A stretch of DNA of 64,000 bases from Heterobilharzia americana (GCA_944470555.2 OX104131.1:15988515-16052514); one strand, 5' to 3'. Shown: positions 50,875 to 63,020, numbered from the stretch's first letter. The notes: generated by a model not told the origin, from the letters alone. Program-made: numbers and translations.

Positions 50875-52345
50875 TGCATAGTGCAATAAGAGGACGGAGG
50901 TTATATAAGAAATGTGATGTCTTGGAGCAGTCCATTTCGAACAATTCGATCACACATCCACTTGTCTTGGCATTTTATATAAAGGATGAAAATAGGGTGG
51001 GGTAAGATAAATAAAGTTAATACAAGATTTGGAAAATATGGTGAGAATAAGGAGGAATAATACATCTTCACACCTCCCCTTGGCATTAAAATCAGATAAA
51101 AATTACCAAGGTAGGTATAAAGTAAGGAAAAATTGTTATTGAATGCACGAAGGGAGTTTGAACTTCTGTATAGCTAAGGCTTCAATGAACCTATGTGTAC
51201 GGTCTTGACGGCTCCTATAAAATTGTCCAAAGACTGTTTTGGAGTCAATTTAGTCGCCTGTTTCTATAATGTGTTTACCTATCGACGATGACTTCTGTCT
51301 GTCCCCTGTATTCATCGGATTATTTGAATTTAATTGTTTTTCCAGCCATTTAGAGATATCCTCTACCACCCTCAACTTCATAGTTCAATTACTCCTCCCA
51401 ATGTACATGTCACCACGCACACATATTATCTGGTATACACAGCGGGATGTCATCCAATCTTCTATATGGTGTTAAAGCTTATCTTGAAGTGAAGGTTGCA
51501 TTTTCTCGATAATAATGAGCTTTGTTGCGTGATGTCCTTATAATTACTGAGTTATGTCTCCTTCTCAAGATCATGCTGTTTGATTCCCCCTTATAGGTAG
51601 ATGTAAAGATCCTCCTTCTGGACAGTATATTGATTAAATCTCACCGTTGAGATGTATTTATCATGACTGATGAACCTCACAGGATATGCGTTTTCCATAA
51701 GTGTCTGTATTAGAAATTAGGATTCTTCCAATGTTGATGTTGTGCAGAAACGTTGGGTTCTTTTAAATAACCATTTCATTAAGCATCGTTTGTACTGTAT
51801 TGGACAGAAACCATGAAAGTTAAGGCATTGTCCGGCCCATGTAGGTTTTCTATACGCTGATCGTTTTATCTACCCATCTTCCAATTTGTCCTCACCTTAA
51901 ACCTACCTTAGTAGTAGTTATAAATATCCAGACCATAGTTGTTACGAATGTCCTGGAAGAAGTTAAGCATCGAGTCTGGTTGAGCCATTATAAGAATATA
52001 TTTTAATATAATCCCAGCGTGTTTAGAAAATCAAAACAAGATATTTCTAAACACGCTGGGATTATATTAAAATATATTCTTATAATGACTACCTTGATAA
52101 TCTTTATCTAATTTTAATACTAATGGGAGGTGTGTAGATGTATTATTCTCTTCCTTACAATCACTATATTTTCCAAATCGTGTATTATCTTAATTTATTT
52201 ATCTTAACCCCCCCCCCATATTTTCATCCTTCATCTAAAATACCTTGACAAGTTAATGTGTGATCAAATTGTTAGAAATGTACTGCTTGTATACACTACA
52301 TTTCTCATATTACCTTCGTCTTTTTATCACATTATGCAAATTTAC
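50875..52345 (-). mobile_element. Penelope-like remnant with inverted flanking arms
   Basis: On the minus strand from about 51,840: AGQCLNFHGFCPIQYKRCLM (RT thumb), stops, then the endonuclease at 51,470-51,245, reading CVYQIICVRGDMYIGRSN, a stop, then KWLEKQLNSNN and SSSIGKHIIETGD. This is a GIY-YIG domain with Y-I-G and the H-ETG motif kept. The sequence 50,875-51,092 on the minus strand closely resembles 52,122-52,345 on the plus strand (about 80 percent by eye), so the element has terminal arms in inverted orientation, as is known for some Penelope-like elements. Confidence 0.75.
51987..52086. repeat. Perfect 43-bp inverted repeat (hairpin)
   Basis: The left arm 51,987-52,029 and right arm 52,044-52,086 are exact reverse complements; a 14-base spacer (52,030-52,043) lies between. 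The arms contain AATCCCAGCGTGTTTAGAAA and its complement, flanked by AT-rich sequence. It lies just upstream (element sense) of the Penelope-like RT remnant. Confidence 0.97.
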
Positions 52346-52839
52346 CAAAAGGAATAATTGTTTCAAATTCTCTTAATTCTGTTGACCTAACTTGTGTTTA
52401 ACTGAAAAAACATGGAGATTTCAACTATGATACGGTTTTACAAGTTACGTATTATTAAATTTAACCTGTTGAATGAAGCAACAGTGCAATCTCTTCGTGA
52501 CAAACTGATAGCTTGTCGATCATAACTGTCTACTCAAAATGAGAATTAGGTAACTACTGGTTATTAAAAGTTTTCCTTCCAATATATATGCAAATAAAGG
52601 TTTGAAATGAAATGCATAAAGCACACTAAAGACCAATGAATATCACTGAAGCGTAAAACAAAATGCAACACCATACAAATCAATCAATCTAATCCTGAGG
52701 AGTATATTTGAAACAAAATTGTAAAGTCGCGTACTGTTTGTTAAAACCGTAAATGGCGTGATTAGCGAATAGAGGAATGAAACAATCAGTGGGTAGTTTC
52801 AATCATGGATTGATATGAGTCTCAGAATCACTGAAATTC

Positions 52840-52890
52840 TGGGAGTACTGAATAGATATTTTGTCCTAGCATAGGACTCCTCAGTGGTGT
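52840..52890 (-). repeat. SINE hammerhead-like segment, reverse orientation
   Basis: On the minus strand: CTGAGGAGTCCTATGCTAGGACAAAA. Stem II GTCCT/AGGAC is perfect. The core CTGATGAG is changed at one base; the GAAA box is CAAA. Confidence 0.6.
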
Positions 52891-53084
52891 GTATCAGAGA
52901 CCCAAACTTATATCATTCAGTGGTGAGAACTACTTTAAAGTTAATAAATCACTAAAAACCAATATTTCAGTCTCTTTCCAGGTATGCTTTGGGCTGATTT
53001 TCCTAAAGTCTCAATGAAAGGTTATGAATTTTTGGTTCACTCAAGCAGGGGGCCGGGCGGATGCCTATCTGTGAGAAAAGTGGG

Positions 53085-53275
53085 AATTAGTAGGCCGTTG
53101 GATTCCAACTCAGTGAGTGAATCAGAATGCTGTCGCCACGAGACCTGACGGTCCTGGGTTCTACCTCCCTTATGTTTGTAGGTGCTCACTGCTGACGACG
53201 AAATAAGTATTTACTGCTTCCAGATTTTCAGTGTTGTTTCAACTGATCCCAGTCTATGATAGAAAAGGCCTTCCT
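53085..53275 (+). repeat. tRNA-derived SINE, Sm-alpha-like
   Basis: A B-box-like GGTCCTGGGTTCTACC (53,149-53,164) is followed by CTGCTGACGACGAAAT (53,189-53,204), which looks like a hammerhead core with stem II lost, and by the TTTTCAGTGTTGTTTCAACTG 3' word shared with the copy at 57,840. Confidence 0.55.
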
Positions 53276-53828
53276 AACGCAAGTCGCAGCTACTTTACCT
53301 TTTTGAGCATCTTTTGAGCATTACACTCAACTGCTACAGTGAACACATGGAGATTCTACCCAGAGTAGACAGTACTATGTAAAGATGTGTACTCTAATAT
53401 TTGTAGTCTGCATCTATACTGTTCTTTAAAATACCATACATGGCAGCCTGAGAATGGAAAAGAGTTGAACTGTTCCATGTAAAACTTGTCAGTTGATAGA
53501 TATCCTAATATGTAAAGAATATCATGAATGGCTTATTTTGAAAAGTACTGAATACGTTTTAAGTATCCACATAAAGATCATCATGGTAACCTGTTAATAA
53601 ACATGGAACCTTCAACATACCTAGTCGACTCACTTACTTTCCTTATATTGGATGTTCGTATAGCCTAGTCATGGAGCGAAATAGGTCATATTTGAAAGAA
53701 ACACATTTTAGGCATTCTAGTTTTCCAAATGAAGCATTCAAAAGACTTTCGTTAAGACTGGACTGTCTCTTAGGACACAGACGATTTTCGGAAAGTAATT
53801 AAAACCACTTTTATCAGTAAATAATCGA

Positions 53829-53829
<1 letters not shown>

Positions 53830-53872
<43 letters not shown>
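53830..53872. repeat. (AT)n microsatellite
   Basis: About 20 uninterrupted AT dinucleotides. Confidence 0.98.
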
Positions 53873-53874
<2 letters not shown>

Positions 53875-53879
53875 CATGA

Positions 53880-54220
53880 GTAGTTAGAAAATTAAACACC
53901 AGATGGGCGTTTCACTTGCTTTTAATGAAGCTCGTCAGCCGTGTTCCCAGACAGATTTAGCCGACAGAGCCAAATGGTTCAGATTAAATAAAACCTACAG
54001 ATCAGAGTGAGTAGTTTGTAACTATTCAATTTGTTCCATCAGTAGTACATTTCATTAGTTCATGGCACTTTTGTGTTAGACATCATGCATTGTGATCTTG
54101 ACTGCGGGGTGGTTTCCAACGGAAAACCTGTTGATAATACAGTTGGGTAGTTGAAAAACTACGCGAATGCAAGAAATTTCAAGGCGGAGTGTGCAATTTA
54201 TAAATCATTTGTAGATTGTT
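53880..54220 (+). repeat. Dispersed repeat, shared with 63,075-63,380
   Basis: Words such as GAGTAGTTAGAAA, CCAGAT, ATCAGAGTGA, AGTTGAAAAACTAC and TGTGCAATTT occur in the same order in both places. The second copy follows a Penelope-like RT fragment, so this may be a Penelope-like 3' or terminal-repeat region. Confidence 0.5.
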
Positions 54221-56080
54221 CTTGCTATTTTGTTAATACTATTTCTATTGTTCATTCAATGATAGCATTAACACCTCATTTCACTATACTTCTTTTTGTG
54301 AATGATACTTAGTCCAGTAGTTAGCAGATGTGTAACCTTGTATATGCATATTAAGACAATACAGAATACTATCTCTGATTTATGACTTACTTTAAAAAAA
54401 TTATTCACTGGATAAATAATTCATATTTTTACACGATTTTCGTGTGTTTTTTACGCCACAGATTTAAGTCTGGAAAAGGTTAGTGCAAACGAGTCAACTA
54501 AAATGCAAAGACAACCGTATATGTTTCTCCGAAATGTGTTGATAATATTGGTAGTAATAGAAATAGTTTAAGGATAACCATTTAACAAGAAAAATATGTC
54601 TAATTAACGGAGTATACTACTTGATGATGTAAGTAGTATGACGAGTGAGTAAAGTCTAAATGGAGTCTTTTTTCTATGCTTGTGTTGATTGATTCAACCA
54701 TTTTATCACGAATAAAACAATATTTCACGTTTAGAGTCCTATGAAATGCGATTTCCTGACTGTACAACCTGTCAAAGGAGATTATGGCGTTTTTACATGC
54801 ATTGTATACACTTGCTAAAATCTTTCATACGATCAAAAAAACATAGAATAAAGAGTAACTTCACTCCTCTAGGGAGTCAGTGACGATCTGAATAACCTAG
54901 AGACAAAATCTGTGACTGCTGTTCTCAATGATGAGGGCTTGAATCTTTTGGAAGAAAGTGGGTTTCCAACGTTCACCTTGCTGCTGAGTGCTACCAGGTG
55001 AGGGACGTCGACTGCGTAGAACTTCCTTCTTGTTGACTCTGAACATTTGACTAGCACGCTTAACAGGTAGATTTCGATCAGCACACAAAACTAAATAGCT
55101 GTGTTGGTTACCACTGAGGGACTAGTTTGCATACTGAGTCATCTAAGGAGTGCTAATAATTGCTTCTAATCTTTTTAGTTAGCTATATTTTAATTCATAA
55201 AGGCCACAACTGTCTTCACATCTACGCCCAAAGTTTTTCTACAGGCCGATTTAAGTTTTTCTCACACCTCGGTTAGATGGCACGAAGTGTATGTCTATAA
55301 AATATCTGCTGTGTAGTTTCACGATCTTACTAGGAATATCCTGGCTAGCTGAACTTATGCACCAAAGGATAGTAGTTTCCCCAGTATCATGGAATACCAA
55401 GACAGATGCTAAGAAAAAATCATTTACTTTCTAATATACACTACCAAGATAGTATACTGTGTAGGTACTGAGACGTCTCTAAGCCAAAAAACTTACATGT
55501 GACAGCTCAGCATAAAGTTCATAAACGAATTGACATATAGAAAGCACGATAGTGGCAAATAGCTTTTTGAGCTTAATCACGGACATTAAAATGATTGACA
55601 GACGTTGTTAAAGTTCTTAATTCAAACAATGCTCTATCACTGTAGGCTCTATGGCTTGGGAGTGAAAAGAAACAACTGAAATAGGAAATGAGAAAGACTT
55701 CAGGAATGATGTGACACGAAATTGATCTGAATGGTGCAAATACATTCACATAATATCTTTTTCATCTAACTCATTTTAGCACATGTACACCACATTTCGT
55801 GTAATTTTCACGTCTGTTTACACTATTATTCACATTTCGTCATGTCTTTTGTTTTTCCCATCATAACTCAGTCACTGATTGGGCCGAATCGATCGGTTTT
55901 TATTGGTATATGGACTCCTGCACGGATGCTTCAATATTCCCTGTAGTTTCAGTTTGGTAGTAATGAACAAGAGCTCATATGATAATAGAGACCGATCAAT
56001 TCGGTCAAACCAGCGATGTGATAATGCAGTTAACAACTTAAAAACTATATCCGTCTCACAAGAAGTCCCTACCACGACTC
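54221..56080. other. AT-rich sequence, nothing recognised
   Basis: Two overlapping minus-strand ORFs at 54,869-55,088 lie in a less AT-rich patch (54,860-55,090) without a recognisable domain. The stretch 55,870-56,080 also has short ORFs on both strands. Confidence 0.3.
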
Positions 56081-56081
56081 A

Positions 56082-56240
56082 CTGGCCTAGTGGATAACTC
56101 GCTAACGTTTGAAGCAATGGGTTCTGGTTTCGAATCTTAGTGGGAATAACAACGCTCACTGGGAGACAAGTACATCCAGCCGACGAGTCCTAAACAGGAC
56201 AAAACATGCCTTCTGGTTTCCACTTCTAGCCAAAACCAAG
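56082..56240 (+). repeat. Sm-alpha-type SINE with well-preserved hammerhead ribozyme fold
   Basis: A box CCTAGTGGATAACTCGC, B box GGTTTCGAATCTTAG, then a hammerhead-like region at 56,174-56,217: ATCCAGC CGACGAG TCCTAAACAGGA CAAAA CATGCC TTCTGG. Stem I (CCAG/CTGG) and stem II (TCCT/AGGA) pair. The catalytic core has point changes (CTGA to CCGA, GAAA to CAAA), so self-cleavage is probably lost. Known family: schistosome Sm-alpha hammerhead SINEs. Confidence 0.8.
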
Positions 56241-56624
56241 CCAGTTACATCAGAACTAGCATTTTATTCTCCACATTGTTAGTAAGCTAATGGCAAGCAT
56301 TCCAATGTAGACTCTCTGACTTTTTAAGCTTTACACAGCCATTTACTGTTACCCACCTTCATTATGTTAGGTGTGATAGAAGGGCTATGGGAGTTGTTTT
56401 AATTCATTAACATTTCTATTAAATAACCTTATTCGACGGCTCATATTTCTGAGGTTCGCATTTCCTTTCGCGTAAACGAGGGTCTATTTCAACATTATGT
56501 ATCTTGCCGCTGTTGTTATTGTTGTGATTCCTCTGTTTATTATCTGTGTAGTAATACCCAATATTGTAGTTTAAGGTTTATGGAGATTTTATCTTCAAGG
56601 TAGTATTCATCATTAATACACACC

Positions 56625-56720
56625 AACAGCTCCGCAGGAGATCAAACTCAGAACGTCCAGGGTTTCATGTAGGACACGTTAACCGTTAAGCCACTGAGTC
56701 AGAGATCAATTGTCCACAGT
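56625..56720 (-). repeat. tRNA-like SINE head, reverse orientation
   Basis: The reverse complement reads CTGACTCAGTGGCTTAACGG ... CTGAGTTTGATCTCC, A box and B box in order. Confidence 0.5.
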
Positions 56721-57834
56721 TCCCCACTTCGATCACTTCACAATATAGCAAGACCAGCAAGCAAGGTTTTCACTTGACATCTGCTTCACTTCTAACCGGT
56801 TGACCCTACATGTCATGGCCTCTCATCAGTGCTCCCGGATATCCACTTTAAAGCGTGCCTCTAACAAACAGTGTGCTGACGTCAATTAGTGATGAATACT
56901 GCCTCAGAAGCAGTCAGTATTCCCTAACAAATGACGTTAGGTAATTGTCTTTAGCACTGGCGTGATAGAATCTACTCTCTCAGATGTCATTAGTGATTTA
57001 TTGTTGTTCCACTGGTTATAACTAGGTCTATCGTGTATAAATATTAAACGTGAAAAAAATTGGTTGCTTCTTCATGCCAGTTTTATAATGCCTAATTCCT
57101 TCACTTTGTTTTAGCTGAATAACATTAAGCGAACTAATTAATGTAAATATAAGGCAAAAAGCCGAACAATTTATAATAACAACATAAGAATGGAAAGAAA
57201 TATTAACATCAGCATAATTTTCCAAGTCACGCCCTATCCTCAAGTTATTTTTACTGAATCTTAAGTTTATCAATCATTGGGCTTGAGAAAAGATTTCAGT
57301 TAAGATAAAATTTTCCGTGCTATGACCGCGTGTGCGTGTCACACGTAAAGGAGGTCGTGGAAAACAGAGCAGGATTCGATACGCTTTAGTATACACAGAA
57401 ATAAACGTAATGCTAACAATGAATCTGGAATATTTTTGCCGAGTGAATTAAATTTCTATGTCTTTAAATAATTAAAGTTTCTTTGGTCCCCCAAGATGTT
57501 GCTATTTTACTGTATCCATTACCACCAATGCCTATACTCACCACTGCTATTACTGCTAATACTACTATTAGCACTGTCTTTGTATAGTTTAGATTGCCTT
57601 GAGATTTATATGTACTCGTTAGTGATTTCTGATCTGAAATGATTAGTCTTCATACGCATTACTATCGAACTGTCTCCACAACTGAATTCACCGATCAAAC
57701 CAAGAAGTCTGTTAGAAAGACGTTTTGACAATGTGATTGATATTAGGTAACGCTTCGAACCTTGTTATTGCTAAATATATGCATTATTACACATATGCAT
57801 ACTGAAGCAAGCGAATCTGAAGGACATGAAAGCG

Positions 57835-58200
57835 TTTGTCAATTAGACCAACGGAACCTAAAAGTCCTGCGATCGATCCCTGGAGGGATCATGATTGAGC
57901 ACTGCTGAAGAGTCCCATAATAGGGCGAAACAGCTGTCTAGTGCTCCTAGATTTTCAATGTTGCTTCAACTGGTGTCAGTCCACGATGAATTCCAACCTA
58001 GAATCAATTAATAAATCCCTGAAAATCCCTAGAGAGAACTAATCTAGCGCTCATTGGTGACTAGCTTTGAGAGGTGATTCCCGAAGTTCCAGTGAGAAGT
58101 CGTGACCAGTGGAGTCAACCAAGTCGAGCATGAGGACAGTTACTCGACGACGACATTGGATGTAGGTCGAGACATATTGTAAACCAACAGCAGTAGGAAA
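57835..58200 (+). repeat. Sm-alpha-type SINE, copy 1 of adjacent pair
   Basis: Decayed B box (GCGATCGATCCC), hammerhead at 57,901-57,950: CTGAAGAGTCCCATAATAGGGCGAAACAGCTGTC. Stem II CCC/GGG and the GAAA box are intact, and only one core base of CTGATGAG differs. A long 3' module follows (57,955-58,200), resembling that at 36,430-36,660. Confidence 0.75.
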
Positions 58201-58209
58201 TGCACACCA

Positions 58210-58440
58210 CTAGATTTCGAACAAGTGGCTCAATGGTGACTTGCTGGCCACGGAACCTGAAGGTCTTGGGTTCGAACCCTGGTAGGGTGAGGTCGTGGGT
58301 TCACACTGGTGAGGAGTCCCATACTGGGATGAAGCGGCTGTCTAGTGGTCCTAGGTTTCCAATGTTCACCAACTGATGTCAGTCCATGATGAACTACAAC
58401 CTAAAAACTAATTAATAAATCTCCACAAACCTCCAGATAA
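58210..58440 (+). repeat. Sm-alpha-type SINE, copy 2 of adjacent pair
   Basis: A box GTGGCTCAATGGTGACTTGC, B box GGGTTCGAACCCTGG (near consensus), hammerhead at 58,304-58,352 with GTCCCATACTGGGATGAAGC GGCTGTC. The 3' part repeats the words of copy 1 (GTCAGTCCATGATGAA; ATTAATAAATC). Confidence 0.75.
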
Positions 58441-60345
58441 AATTAGACCAACTGTTTACAGGCTGAAAAAGTAATATTACAGAGGTCAAAAAATTTTCTT
58501 TTTTTCGAAGACAATCAAATAGGTGAAGTACGGCTTTGAATCTATGCAGCAAAAGTCTTTACAATAGTCAATAAATGAAAGTTATTGAGTTTTCTTTGAT
58601 TCTCTATCACTGTCATATGAATTCAGTTCTACTCAGATGTACTCAGTTAGTGTATGATATCTTCGCTTACCTTAAAAAATAAATTAAAACGTTAAGTAAC
58701 CGCTAATTCGTATCCACTTTCCTGTTCTACACTTTAGTACTGTAACTGGTATCCTTTACCTCATCTACATGATAGTTTTAATATAGATAAGGTTCTACAT
58801 AATCACACAATGGCTTGTTCATTAAAAAACTTTTGTCTCCTTGTGCTAATTCTATCATATTTTTCAATTTAGAAATTTTCTGAAAATTTATTTCAAGCTG
58901 ATATTTATCGTGGACTGAAATCAGTTAGGGAACCAATTTGAAACTTGACAGCACTGGTTGGCTCTCTCACCTCAGTATGAGACTTCTTATAAGTGCGCAT
59001 CCATGACCTCGGCAGGGATGGAATATTTTAATCTCCTGAGAATATTATGGTGTTGTAATGCCTTCTTGTCAAAAACTACAAGCCAGCATCTTTACTGTGT
59101 ATAATAAATGTTCCTTCACGACAATTTTTCCCCGCAGATTGATACTGCCTACGAAATACTGAAACCCTGGAGGTACTCGACACTCGTTTCGTTATATTCT
59201 GTAACTATTCAGCATTGTGTCATTGAGATCTCAGGCGGAATAATGCTCAAAGTCGTCTGCATTTTATATCTAAGTATTTAGAATCAAGATATATTTTTGT
59301 TTATTAAAACTTGTGTATAGTACATCAAATTAATTGGTCTGTGATGTCATATGGCCTCCTTTACGCATGCTTCAATACTAATTGAAGATTCATTGTGTTG
59401 CAAGCTGCATGGTGGTGGCTAGCAGTGTAATCCATGGCATGTGTACCACCCTATCCTGGATTTGTCAGCTGGGTGCACCTGTATCTCAGTAAGTGGTGGT
59501 AATCTCACTGAAACTCAAACTTAGCGTCACTACTGAGTTTCAAAGGGCACAAAACCCACATCCTGAATCTCATTGCTAGCCAATTTCAAGTATATTACAA
59601 CAGATTTATTCTCGCCTTATTAGCCTAAATTGCAAACCTTGACATGCTAACACCGAAGTTCAGTTACGTTTTGGATTTTTATTCAATATTCCTGTCGCCT
59701 TCTCCTGCAGTTTTTCCCTTACACAGTCAAACGCATTCGCACACTTGCTATCAGTGGCCCTCAAATTATCCTTATTTTTCTATTGTTAGACTCACAACTA
59801 CTGCAGTTTTCTAAGCACTTTTCTATTTTTATGAATTATACATTTCGACTCTTGACAATAACTTCGTAATGCATTCAGTCTGTTTTCATATTCCTATGCA
59901 AATTTTCTTAGTAAATCGCACTGTTCATCATATTCTTTTTCGAAAGAATACGTTTTTGCTTGTCATATAAGCTACATTTTGTAAACAGCAATCTCCGATG
60001 AAGTGATTCAGCAGATTGGCAACATATTGATGGATAAAGTTTCTGCCTATTTTTTACGCATATCATAAAATATCTTTATGATAAAAGGTTAACTGACCTG
60101 CTGAGATATGCATACATATCCAGTGAACTTTCATGTCCAGGATTATATATTGTGTATCAGACTGGCTGAAAGCATCAATAATACCAGAGCAACACCAAAT
60201 GATACCAAATGAGTAATAATTAGCCGTCGTAACTCGGATAAGCTTTGGTTGGTCACTGATTAACGAAATCTCCATACGAATACAAAAGGCTCAATCGGCT
60301 GTCACTAACTTAGGCCATTTATGACTCTACTATGATATTCAATTG
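58441..60345. other. AT-rich sequence, mostly unrecognised
   Basis: A SINE-like piece may lie at 59,400-59,600. The minus ORF 60,275-60,063 (70 codons) has no family signature. Confidence 0.3.
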
Positions 60346-61030
60346 CCTACTATGAGTCCAGTGTACATCGCTGAAGTTCGCTGTGTTTTGCTATATGGCC
60401 GTGAAACATGGCCATAAAACGTGGAGGATATCCGAAGACTTCAGGTGTTCGACCACTGGTGCCTTCTTGATATAGACTGTGTGTTGTCGTGTCACCAAGT
60501 CAGTAACGTAGGAGTCAGACATATCGTTTTAGGTAGGAGAAGAAAGTCACCTAGTGATGTCATAAACCTTCATCGTCTGAGGTGACTGGGACATTCCTTA
60601 CGCATGCCTACTCGCCATCTCTTTCGTCACACAATCTTAACTCAAGTAAGTTCAGGTTGGGAGATGGAGAGAGCTGACCAGACTAAAACATGATATCATT
60701 GCATGAAGTCTTTGACTGTCAGTGTGAGCTGTGTAGGAGAATGTAGACTTCTTCTGCGGAGTCCATATGACAACAGAAACCGGTAGTTGGAGACTCTGGG
60801 TGACATGGCTCAGAATCGATTTCAGAATCGAAGTATCCACACATCATCCTCATCCCAGTCGTCATAATTATTTCAGCGTTTTCTCATTTCTCCTTCTGCT
60901 ATTTTACCACTTTCTACTGCTTTTGACTGCGTTCTTCTTTATCTTTCATTATATTAAATTCCCGCTTGGTGTGCCGATATGAAGTGTTGCAACTTGGACC
61001 TTTAATCGGTACTGCTAGGTCCTATCTTGA
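60345..61030 (+). mobile_element. Non-LTR RT C-terminal fragment with 3' UTR
   Basis: The plus strand reads VRCVLLYGRETWP (60,380-60,418), then stop, VEDIRRLQVFDHWCL (60,422-60,465) and SDVINLHRLR (60,555-60,585): the RT tail of the same family as 1-3,290. The 3' UTR motif (ATATGAAGTGTTGCAACTTGGAC) is at 60,975-61,000. Stops and frameshifts throughout. Confidence 0.75.
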
Positions 61031-62690
61031 CTTCTTCCATATCTCTGTATGTTGTAACTCGCTACCGAAGTGGATAATGCCTGAGATGTTAAAACTATAA
61101 TTGCTATGTTTTCATGCCAGTGGAAATACTAAACATCCCTGAAATGCAATTACTTTCAGTTGTGAAACTCAAAACTGAGTACAAAAAGGATTGAGTTTCA
61201 TATAACAGCTGACCAATGTGAAACACTACAGCTACTGATTTTACACTTATAACGTGATTCTATCGGAAGAATTGGTAAAGTGAATAATTTGTGATGGACC
61301 ACTTAGCAGATAATACAATTAAATGCTAGTAAAATCCTTAAATTTATATCTGTTTTTCAGTAAGACAATCTTGAACCACTATTCCACTGTTCTCAACAGA
61401 CTGAAACATTGGCAATTTGTCAAGTATAACCATATTTCTATGTAAGGTATCCGGATGCCGAATGCATTACTCTTTAGTTTTGAGAAATATAACCGTTTAT
61501 AGCTGGAAAAAACTATCTGTTAGCCTCTATAGTTGAGCTGTAAGCACTTCTTCTTTAATATTACTTCACTAGATAGGACACCATGCTTGGCCGTTAACAC
61601 ACAGCTGATAGTTTAATCTCCTTCATAACATTGGTTTGTTTCCCTTTCTGATTTCTTATGAATCAAGGGAATGCAGACTTTTGATGATGTCGGGTGTGTT
61701 GAAACTGCAGAGTTAACAATATTGAGGTTAGGCATGTAGTAGTAGATAAAAAAAGGAGTCAGTCTATGGATCTACACGCCTGTGCTATGCTTTCGCAGTA
61801 ATCATCGTACTATCACGTCAATAGATGGGATGGGTAACTTTTTATAAAAAATCAACTGATTTCTTGAACTCAAAGTCGATGTTATGAAAATTTCAGCTAA
61901 TCATGTTTAGAAAAGATCAATTTTACCTGTCCTCCAGGTTAGGTTAATCAGTTCATGATGTGGTAAACTCTTACTAACTTCAGTGGTTATGAAATATATT
62001 ACGTATGCTGATTCACTGTCTACCTTGATTTACAATTTTAACCAGAAAATAGTTACACTAAGCCATGGAGTTATTTTACAAAGTCTCTGACTGTTGACCT
62101 CATTCTTATATATAAAAGTGGACTTCCTAGTTGTAGTCTGCAAGTCATGGAAACTGATGTGACCGATGGCTTTTGATGATAGGGCTGGAAATAGACCATG
62201 TGGTGCAGATGTATTTATTCTTTATCTTAAATTTACTTGTAACCTAATAGGTGGTTCCCTTGCCTTACCTCTTGTTTTCACTTTCTAAATGTTCAATCAC
62301 ATTATTCTTATTTCTTTGTCCATTTCTTGTGTCAGTGTACTTGGTCATCTACCATGTGCATTGAATTAACGTACAGATCGATCAACTGGTAGTTGTGCCA
62401 AGTCCTATATTGATCCATTTGAAGAATTCAACAACTTACTGTTTCCCCATAAATTCACTATTGTTGCTGTTACTATGCTGAATAGTTTTGTTTTAAAAGA
62501 CGAAACTTTGAATAAATTACTTTAAAAAAATTGAGCAACTAAGTAATTCTCTGCATGTTTCGCCAGCACATAATTTACGGATGACTCTTTCAAAATCGGT
62601 ACATGAGAGTTAACATCTGTACTCAATACTTAAGATTTTAGAAGGCTTTCCAAAATTATTGTTTTTCAGAAATCTAAATTTTTTCTTCGA
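61031..62690. other. AT-rich sequence, nothing recognised
   Basis: No exon of the FLVCR-like gene and no retroelement domain was found. Confidence 0.3.
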
Positions 62691-63020
62691 GACAGAAGTT
62701 GAAGGTTTCAAACTTAATCAACAAAAGAGATGTTGATAACACGTTCGTCATCTGTAAAATGAATCTAGGTTTACAGAGTATACTATGTGCCTTCAATCAA
62801 TGTTATCTTTCGATCAAAGATACCATTTCTTGATGTATTGCTAACAAAAAGAGAAAATCAACCTCTTGAAAAGCTAAATAGAATAAATAGTCAGTCAATC
62901 TCCATAGCTGGAATAAAAAAATCTGCTCCACTCTTTTTCATCCCAACTCTAGAAAATTTGCACATTCGATACATGAGAAAGTTTTTTATTAAGAAAGTGA
63001 CTACCTATAAAAATTAGTTG
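62690..63020 (+). mobile_element. Penelope-like element RT fragment
   Basis: In one frame VDNTFVICKMNLGLQSILCAF (62,732-62,795), where VDNTF corresponds to catalytic VDDTF with one Asp lost. A frameshift leads to KIPFLDVLLTKRENQPLEKLN (62,815-62,880), the typical block following the catalytic motif. Only this part of RT is present. Confidence 0.65.

Noticed and set aside
62787..63017. Possible FLVCR downstream exon
   Set aside because: IPFLDVLL followed by a KR-rich segment matches the block after the catalytic motif of Penelope-like RTs, and VDNTF lies just upstream.
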